The notes under the pieces were generated by a model. It was not told the origin of the DNA. It made no database searches and was given only the letters and a program-made list of their open reading frames with translations. DNA of 21,019 nt from CAZWCX01 sp964632945 (GTDB lineage Bacteria; Planctomycetota; MHYJ01; WSZJ01; CAZWCX01): the NCBI GenBank assembly GCA_964632945.1, contig CAZWCX010000121.1:1-21019 (forward strand), in the 5' to 3' direction. The translations under genes and the position numbers were made by a program. Below, piece after piece: positions 1 through 7,097 of the stretch (positions are counted from its first letter, which is position 1; the number at the start of each line of letters is the position of its first letter).

Positions 1-3000
1 CTTTCTTCATTGGGCCGTCACGCCAGCGCACGGAGTTCCGCCTCAACGAATCGGACGAGGGGAAGCGCCGAACAGAATGGAACCAGCTTCTGGTTGATCG
101 CGCGGTCCTTCCCCTGCTTCAGGACGTCAGCACGGAACTGCCGGACCTCGCTCCCGACCTTCTTGCCAACCACCCGAAAGAGTACGTCGCACTCTTCCCC
201 GGGGCGGCTAGGAAGGATGGCGACCCAGACAACCTCACCGAGTTCGCCCGGCGGAGCTTCTCGAGCGGAGTCTGGGTGTTGCACCTGCGTGACATCTGGA
301 ATGAATCCTTCGGCTTGCTGATCGGCGATTCGAAGGCCAACTTCATTTTGGAGTTGATCCCTGAGTGGTTGTCTTCCTACCGGGATCGCTTCCATGGCCT
401 CTCCAGTGAACAGCGTCGATTCGTGCGCTATGGGCTCGGCGAGGCTCTGAAGGCACGCACATCCGGGGCCCCCGGTATCGAGCTCCGTTGGCAGCCCTCA
501 AAGGACATTGCGCTGACGGTTCTGCGACATCCGCAACCGCCGAATGCAAAGGATCTCCGGGAGCTCCTACGCCGGGTGGTGGATCGCGACCAACCGATCG
601 ACTCTCTGCAAGAGGCCTGGGCATTCGTTCGTTCGGGGAGCGCCGACCTCATGCGGTTCGACGTGAAGACACTCTACCTGTTGGATGATCTCGAACGCGG
701 TGATCCCCTCATAAGCCACCTGGCGAAGCTCCCGCTTGCATTCGCCCAGATCGAGTGGGTCAGCAAGGACCTCGGCCTGGCCAGCATCCCCGCGGATTTG
801 CGCCCGGTCGCGGGCAACATCGTTCTCCCGGACGCGTTGGCCTGCCTCGAACTCCTGAGGCGATTGCCGGCCACGAATTCGCACGATCAGGTCTTGCACG
901 ACTACGAGATCAAGCCCGTAGTCGACTTCCTGGTGAGTCAGCTTCCGGCGCGGATTACGCCAGATTGCCGACTTGGCCTTCTGGTTCGCACGGCTCATCA
1001 GAAGGCGGATCGTAGGAGTCTTGGCTTCATCCTGCTGAGGCCACGCACGCCGACGCCAGAGGACGAGGCGCTCTGGAGGGTGTGGTTCAGGCGGATCTTC
1101 GCGGAAGTCGATGCGAGCTTCGCTCGGGAACTCCATCGCTTGCTTGAAAAGCACCCGTCATGCCTCGAAATGCTGCACGCGACTGATTGTCGCGTTGCGA
1201 TTGCTCGGGCTCAGGAGGCCCTTGAAATCCTCCATCATGTGCGTCTCACACGCCCTGATACCTATGGAGCGCTTGAACGCGAGATCAACGAAGTGGCCGA
1301 CGAGTCCGCGGACGTTGCATCTCAAGTCGCGGGCATGCTTCTGGAAACCGCGGATGCGAGGTGGCAGTCGCTAGATGAGGCGCGGAGGTACACGGTCCTC
1401 GCGCTCCCGATCCATCGACGCTCCGACGGCCGCTTCATGGGCCTCGTCCAACCAGCCGACGGCGACGTGAACTGTGTTCGACGTAGCTTTCGGCTCCAAT
1501 CACAGGACGACATCGAGGATGCTCCCGTTGAGCTACAGGCCTGCGTGCTCCTCCAGACCGTCAACCCCACGGTCAAGCGGTTCTACCGGCGGAGGATCGG
1601 TCTCGAAGAGCATGGTCGACTCTCGGTCCTGAAGGACACGCTGCGGCAGATCGGTAGCGCGACGCCAGCCAGCGAGGGCATGCTTCGCTACCTCGTCCGC
1701 TATTACGAGGAGACGTTGAGCCGGCTGGAGCGTTCCGGCGACGACGGTGATCGCGGCGATGCACGCGAACTCCGCACATTGCTCGCCGCTGCTCGCACGG
1801 TGCCGTGCCTCGACGGAACCTGGCATTCGGCAGATCAGTGTTCAAGCGCTTGGCAGGTCGCAGACCATCTCACTGCCCAGGGCTGGCCCCGAGAAAAGTT
1901 GACTTCGCTTCTGGTGCAGCTCTTCGCTGGCGAGAATGTCGCGAGCCTCGATCCATGGGTGCGGGATCTTCTCCCGCGTCTGCATCGCCTGCGCGGTCTG
2001 GACCCACGGCAGGTTCCTGCCCGAGCGATCGCGAGCGAGAGCGGGGATCTGTCGCTCGCGAACCGCGTGAAGCTCTTCAGAGACAACAGGAGGGATTTCC
2101 CGGAGTCCGGAATCACGCCATCGAAGGCGGCGGGCCAGTTACAGGTGCCGGTCCTAGCAGGTCAGGCACCGCTGGCTACGGCGGAGTTCCTCGAGGGGCA
2201 AGCAGACATCCCGGCAGGCGTTCTTCGCTCTTTGGCGCCCACCGCTGTTGACTTGCGCGGTCTGACCACGGAACTCGGGGCGCCTTCGGAGGCGCTGCCC
2301 GCGGTGCTCGACGCCTTCCGGGTTCAGCGGCGGTCCACCCGCGATCTCGACAATAGGCTGATAGAGAAGTTCCCTGCCATCTGGCCAGCGCTGAAGAGCG
2401 AGGAACGCGTCGGGGTTCTTCAACATATCGGAACGCATGGCCTCGCGAGTCAGTTGAAACAGCAGGCTCCAGCACTCGACACCGTCCTCGTCGCCACGCG
2501 GCCGCCCAGCTGGCATCAACCTGCGAGGGTCGTATCGCCTCGCTGGTCGGCGACGCAACCTCCGCACTTGCCCCCCGACTGTCAGCCAGCTGTGCCCCGC
2601 GATCGTGATGCGGTGGGCCTCGTGTGGGACGAGTGGTGCGGTATCGTCAGGTTCGGCGAGGTCCTCGATCTGGTCCTCGAGGGAGCCGGGAAGAGTTCCG
2701 ACCTGCGCCGAGCCGCCCAAGCGGTTTACCGTTGGGTCGAGGGTGCTGTCGGACCGTCCCCTTCCGATGAGTATTTTGGGTGCCTCCGCGAACGGCGGTG
2801 GGTGCTCGGGCAGCGTGCAGGGTCACTCGAATTTCACAGCCCAGCCGAAACTCTGCTGCATCCGGGGGAGAGCATACTCGGGGCTCGCTTCTGGGTGCCT
2901 GCCGTAGCTCTGCCGGATTCCCTGCGTCGCGTCGCTGAGAAGTTTGGGTTCCAGGCGACACCACCCGCGACCTCCATGACCCTAGAGCTTGTTGCTGAGA

Positions 3001-6000
3001 GTCTTGCGGAGTGTGCAGGGACTGACGACGATGCAGCGATGCACGTCTACGGTCTCCTCGATCAGCTACTCGACCAGTCCGAGATTCTCGATCAGGCGTG
3101 GCATCGAATCGCGAGGGGGAGGCCAGTGTATCGGACCTTCCGCCGGGATGAGCGGCAGCTCACATCCATGCAGCTCTTCATTGGGGATGGCGAGCACAAG
3201 AATGATCTCTCCACGGACCTGCTCTGTCTAAAGGCCGGCGCTTCGCTGCCCAAGGGGCTGGTTGGCCGCTACCGCGGAATGGGCGTCGAGGAGCGGCCCA
3301 CCGTCGCCCAAGTATTGAGCGCCTTGGCCTCGTTCGCAGAGACCGGGCCCAACGCGCGGACGTCTCATTCCCAGCTGCTTCGTGCCCTCCAGGATCTTGG
3401 TGGCACGGCCGAGGCTCTGGACGAGGCATTGCTCGCCGAGATCCGCGTCCCCACCTGTGCCGGCACCTACGAGCCGATCTCGCATTGCTATTGGGACGAC
3501 GAGTTTGGCCGGCGAGGACGTGTCCTAGCCGATCATGGAAGACTGCTGATCGACTCCGCAGACGGGCCGACTAGGAAGCTGGTCGAGTGGCTTCGCGAGC
3601 GCGGTCGCGATCCTGTGGTGCCTCTACGGGCGGCGGGAACGATCGAGCCGATCGAGGAACCGCTTCCTGCGAGTCCGACGCCCGAGATCTCCTACCTTCT
3701 GCTCCCTTGGAGGCAGTGGGCTCAGGAAATCCAACGGGAGGAGTCCGCCGTGCGAGCGGCGCTCGTGAAGTCTGGGCTTGTCCCCTCGCGTGGTCCGATA
3801 GAGATCGTCGCCGTCGAAAAAGTGCGCGTTCGGTGTCGTCTGCCGGGCGGACAGGTCGTCGAGCAGTCTCCAGCCTGGAATGGTCCGCTTGCGCTCGGTG
3901 TAGCGTCCGGCCGCGTTTTCGCCCAGGTTCCGCCGCGGGCGAAGCGTCATGAAGCTGAGTTGGTGGGGCGACTCGACTCCGCCATAGCCTGCGAATTCGC
4001 CACGCTTCTGGGGGGCAGCGCATTTTCCAAGAACCCGAAGCCGCTTGTGGAAGCGATCCTTGCGACGCTTGAGCGGCCCTCGAAGGTCTTGGACGACCTG
4101 CGAAAGGCCTACCGAGGGCACTTCCTGCACCAGTACCACGACCAGGTGGCAGATCCGAAGTTTACCGATCTGTTCGAGGAGTACAGGCGAACACGGCCCG
4201 ATTCCAGCCGAGCGAAAGAGCTCGAGGAGAAGATGTACAGCCTGCTCCAGGCAGGCTTCGTCCAGGCAAGGAGGGAGCAGATCCGAGGGTACGGCTACGA
4301 TGAACTCTCCGTGTTCGCGGAGCTTCTTCAGAATGCGGAAGACGCCTACCTGCAGCGAGCGCGCCTCGGCATGGAGATGCCGAATCCCTGCCACATCAAG
4401 TACCGATACTCCCACACCGAAGATGGAGTCCGGACTCTCGATGTCGAGCACGGTGGCCGCCCCTTCAACTATTGGCAGCATGGCGCCCGGCAGGACCCAA
4501 GCCTCTCAAGGGACGTCGAAGGCGTTCTGCGGTCGGCCGGCAGCTTCAAACCCCATAGCGATATCCCGGGCACGCCGGACGCGCCCACCATCGGGCGGTT
4601 CGGTCTCGGCTTCAAGAGCGTCTATCTCGTCACGGACGTACCCGAGGTCCATTCCGGTTCCTGGCACTTCGCTATCGAAGGGGGATGTCTGCCCAAGGAG
4701 CTGCCGCCACCTGAGGATCTGTCGGACGACCAGACTCGCATTCGACTTCCGTTGCGTGCCGAGGCGGAGGAACTCCAGGAACCCTCACGGCTCGTGGATC
4801 TGGTCCCATTTCTCCGAATGATCACTCACCTCGAACTCTTCTCGGCGAGCGGCGGTACGACTGAAGTCCGGGTCGCTTCCGATGAAGTGCTCGCGACAAA
4901 GAAGAACGCCGTCGTGGAGCGGGTAACCGTGCGGGCCCCTGGTGTGGCAGGAAACGGCGCGTTGCGGCTCCTCCGGTGTCGGAGTCGGGAACACGCGGGC
5001 CAGCTTGCACTCCTTCTTGCGCAGGACGGTACTCCCGCACGATGGGACGAGACATTCGACTATGACCTCTTCGCGGTCCTGCCTCTCAGAGCTCAACTCG
5101 CATGTGGCGTTGCCGCGTCGCACCGCTTCGAGGTCCAGTCGGGCAGGACCCATCTCGTGGACCCGAGGGCCAACGCGCAGCGTATCGCCGAAGTCGCGGC
5201 GCTGCTGGAGGCCCTTACGGAGGGCATTTGTGCGGGTGCTTCGCCGAGCGCGCCGCTTTCCGAGTTGCTCACCAGATTCTGGGCCCTCTGGCGATGGGAG
5301 CGCGGTGATGCCGAGTGCGAGGGCCTGCGGAAGGCACTCGCGAGCGCGCTCGTCCGCCTAGCAGAACGCGCACAGGTAGTGCCGACGTTGGACCCCAAGA
5401 GACCCACCAGCTTGGAGCAGGGTCCCCGCTTCTTCTTTTCTGAACTCCCCGACACATTTCGCGAGGCGCTCGTAGCAGCGGCGGTCACCATACCGGCCGC
5501 TGGGCTTGCGGTCACGGCACTGGCGCGTACCAACGTCGTCGCCGAGGGGTTCGCCGGGGCGTACCGCCGCGCCTGTGAATACGCGGGGGCCCGTAGAGCC
5601 GGAACGCTTGCTGCCGTCGGGTGGGACGAGGTGGCTGCGGCCTTCCGCAAGAGGTCGTGGTTCGCCGAGAGGCCGGAGCTGCTTACCTGCCTTGCGAACT
5701 CGCTCAACGAGGATCAGTCGCGCAAGGCGGCCACATGGGTTGCCCTCTGTGGGGTCCTGGGCGAGGATGGCGAAGGACAGGCCCTCCATCTTCCGCCGGG
5801 AGAACTACTGCTGCCGGACTTCCCCGGGATGCAGCACATCCCCCGACGCCTCTTGCGACGGGTCAGCACTGCCTATCACGCGGCCGCCGTGGAACTCCTG
5901 CGGCTCGCCGGGCTTCGCCAGCGGCCTTCGTCGGACGACATCCGTGAGTGGGTGCATGAAGAAGACCTCACTGCAGCTGAATGCGTGGGGATCTTGCGCT

Positions 6001-7091
6001 ACCTGGCGGAGGTCGATCGCTTCAGAGAGTACTGGGAACTGACCGCCCTCTTTCGCTCGACCTGGTTTCCCGGGCATGGGACCCGGTACTCTACGGCGGA
6101 TGCAGCTGGTCGGGGGCTCATCCCGGAGGAGGTCCTGGCCAACGACGTCTTCCGGGCATGGCTCGGACTCGGCGAGAGCCGCGAGCCCCTTCCGCCCGAG
6201 CCTGTTCGCCCTACACCGAACCCACGCGACGTGCTCCAAGAACTGTTTGCCTGGTGGCAGGCGCATGGGGCGTCTTGGACCGCGAGATACGTGGAGCGAC
6301 TCTACCCCGCCGGACATCCGCCGGTGCTGCGGGACCGCTTCGACGCGAGGGACCTTGGCGAGCGACGTCAGTGGATCACGTTGTTCCTCCTCGGTGCCCT
6401 GCATACCATGGGTCGGACGCAGTTCGAGCAGCACCGAGACTTTCTGCGCCGCTGCGAGCGGAAGGGCTGGCTCGATGTGTTCGCTGACCGCGAGCATGAT
6501 GCTCGGCGCTGGATGCAGGTACTGGAGGAGTACTTGGAGGACCCCGCCGGCACGCACGACTACTACCAGTGGATGAAGCAATTCGTGGTTATCTTCCAGG
6601 TCTCGAGGTGGCTACCGGAGTACGTTGAGAGTTTCCTCAACGTCGACCGCGTTACGCAACCGTTTGCACTCGACCACATCATTGCTCCGAGGACGAGCGC
6701 GTTCTTTTCCGGCGGCGGGCCCGACGCACCAGCGTTGACTCGCGCCCTCGGCATGGGAGCCTGCTTTGTCATGCGCGAGCTGATGCGGCTTGGCCTCCTG
6801 CACCAGCCCCTGGCGCATCGCTACTGCTACGTTCCATCGCGCAGGGTATGCGCGCTGCTCGAGGACCTCGGGTGCGCGAATCTGCGGACGCTCCCATCTG
6901 CTGATCGCTCCTCGGGGATTCATGCATTCGTGGTTCAGCATCTTGGCGCTGAACGCGGGACGTTCAGTCGGGCATTCGACTTGCCGTTGCTCGCCCTGGC
7001 TGATGAGTCGGACCTGCAGGGCGAGTTGCTGGGTCACGCGTTGCCGCCGGAGGACGACGGCACCGCAACGCGCATCAACGTCAACGGGTGA
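1..7091 (+). CDS. Giant sacsin-like GHKL ATPase, 5'-truncated by window edge
   Basis: The reading frame is open from base 3 to the TGA at 7089-7091, so the true start lies left of the window; the TTG at 276 is not the start. Counting from base 3 gives 2362 visible residues. A sacsin-type Hsp90-like ATPase domain sits near residues 1400-1650: N-box ELLQNAEDA (1440-1448), G1 region DVEHGGRPFN (1480-1489) and G2 box GRFGLGFKS (1531-1539). Past it, residues 1707-1718 (HRFEVQSGRTHL) resemble the segment that follows GHKL domains in sacsin-like proteins. The first visible residues (FFIGPSRQRTEF, then EWNQLL) look like the same segment of an earlier module. Several 'P-x-x-x-G-x-W/Y' linkers, for example VPCLDGTW and VPTCAGTY, recur between helical stretches. 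No membrane segment is apparent. The C-terminal 300 residues are unrecognised. Sacsin-type ATPases are chaperone-like; a defence role is inferred from size, the helicase partner and composition. The family call is firm and the function is not. Confidence 0.85.
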   Translation, partial: FFIGPSRQRTEFRLNESDEGKRRTEWNQLLVDRAVLPLLQDVSTELPDLAPDLLANHPKEYVALFPGAARKDGDPDNLTEFARRSFSSGVWVLHLRDIWNESFGLLIGDSKANFILELIPEWLSSYRDRFHGLSSEQRRFVRYGLGEALKARTSGAPGIELRWQPSKDIALTVLRHPQPPNAKDLRELLRRVVDRDQPIDSLQEAWAFVRSGSADLMRFDVKTLYLLDDLERGDPLISHLAKLPLAFAQIEWVSKDLGLASIPADLRPVAGNIVLPDALACLELLRRLPATNSHDQVLHDYEIKPVVDFLVSQLPARITPDCRLGLLVRTAHQKADRRSLGFILLRPRTPTPEDEALWRVWFRRIFAEVDASFARELHRLLEKHPSCLEMLHATDCRVAIARAQEALEILHHVRLTRPDTYGALEREINEVADESADVASQVAGMLLETADARWQSLDEARRYTVLALPIHRRSDGRFMGLVQPADGDVNCVRRSFRLQSQDDIEDAPVELQACVLLQTVNPTVKRFYRRRIGLEEHGRLSVLKDTLRQIGSATPASEGMLRYLVRYYEETLSRLERSGDDGDRGDARELRTLLAAARTVPCLDGTWHSADQCSSAWQVADHLTAQGWPREKLTSLLVQLFAGENVASLDPWVRDLLPRLHRLRGLDPRQVPARAIASESGDLSLANRVKLFRDNRRDFPESGITPSKAAGQLQVPVLAGQAPLATAEFLEGQADIPAGVLRSLAPTAVDLRGLTTELGAPSEALPAVLDAFRVQRRSTRDLDNRLIEKFPAIWPALKSEERVGVLQHIGTHGLASQLKQQAPALDTVLVATRPPSWHQPARVVSPRWSATQPPHLPPDCQPAVPRDRDAVGLVWDEWCGIVRFGEVLDLVLEGAGKSSDLRRAAQAVYRWVEGAVGPSPSDEYFGCLRERRWVLGQRAGSLEFHSPAETLLHPGESILGARFWVPAVALPDSLRRVAEKFGFQATPPATSMTLELVAESLAECAGTDDDAAMHVYGLLDQLLDQSEILDQAWHRIARGRPVYRTFRRDERQLTSMQLFIGDGEHKNDLSTDLLCLKAGASLPKGLVGRYRGMGVEERPTVAQVLSALASFAETGPNARTSHSQLLRALQDLGGTAEALDEALLAEIRVPTCAGTYEPISHCYWDDEFGRRGRVLADHGRLLIDSADGPTRKLVEWLRERGRDPVVPLRAAGTIEPIEEPLPASPTPEISYLLLPWRQWAQEIQREESAVRAALVKSGLVPSRGPIEIVAVEKVRVRCRLPGGQVVEQSPAWNGPLALGVASGRVFAQVPPRAKRHEAELVGRLDSAIACEFATLLGGSAFSKNPKPLVEAILATLERPSKVLDDLRKAYRGHFLHQYHDQVADPKFTDLFEEYRRTRPDSSRAKELEEKMYSLLQAGFVQARREQIRGYGYDELSVFAELLQNAEDAYLQRARLGMEMPNPCHIKYRYSHTEDGVRTLDVEHGGRPFNYWQHGARQDPSLSRDVEGVLRSAGSFKPHSDIPGTPDAPTIGRFGLGFKSVYLVTDVPEVHSGSWHFAIEGGCLPKELPPPEDLSDDQTRIRLPLRAEAEELQEPSRLVDLVPFLRMITHLELFSASGGTTEVRVASDEVLATKKNAVVERVTVRAPGVAGNGALRLLRCRSREHAGQLALLLAQDGTPARWDETFDYDLFAVLPLRAQLACGVAASHRFEVQSGRTHLVDPRANAQRIAEVAALLEALTEGICAGASPSAPLSELLTRFWALWRWERGDAECEGLRKALASALVRLAERAQVVPTLDPKRPTSLEQGPRFFFSELPDTFREALVAAAVTIPAAGLAVTALARTNVVAEGFAGAYRRACEYAGARRAGTLAAVGWDEVAAAFRKRSWFAERPELLTCLANSLNEDQSRKAATWVALCGVLGEDGEGQALHLPPGELLLPDFPGMQHIPRRLLRRVSTAYHAAAVELLRLAGLRQRPSSDDIREWVHEEDLTAAECVGILRYLAEVDRFREYWELTALFRSTWFPGHGTRYSTADAAGRGLIPEEVLANDVFRAWLGLGESREPLPPEPVRPTPNPRDVLQELFAWWQAHGASWTARYVERLYPAGHPPVLRDRFDARDLGERRQWITLFLLGALHTMGRTQFEQHRDFLRRCERKGWLDVFADREHDARRWMQVLEEYLEDPAGTHDYYQWMKQFVVIFQVSRWLPEYVESFLNVDRVTQPFALDHIIAPRTSAFFSGGGPDAPALTRALGMGACFVMRELMRLGLLHQPLAHRYCYVPSRRVCALLEDLGCANLRTLPSADRSSGIHAFVVQHLGAERGTFSRAFDLPLLALADESDLQGELLGHALPPEDDGTATRINVNG

Positions 7092-7097
7092 GCTGGC

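Noticed and set aside
276..278. TTG as the start of the giant gene
   Set aside because: The frame is open to the left edge and the upstream residues look like authentic protein related to a later segment, so the gene begins outside the window.
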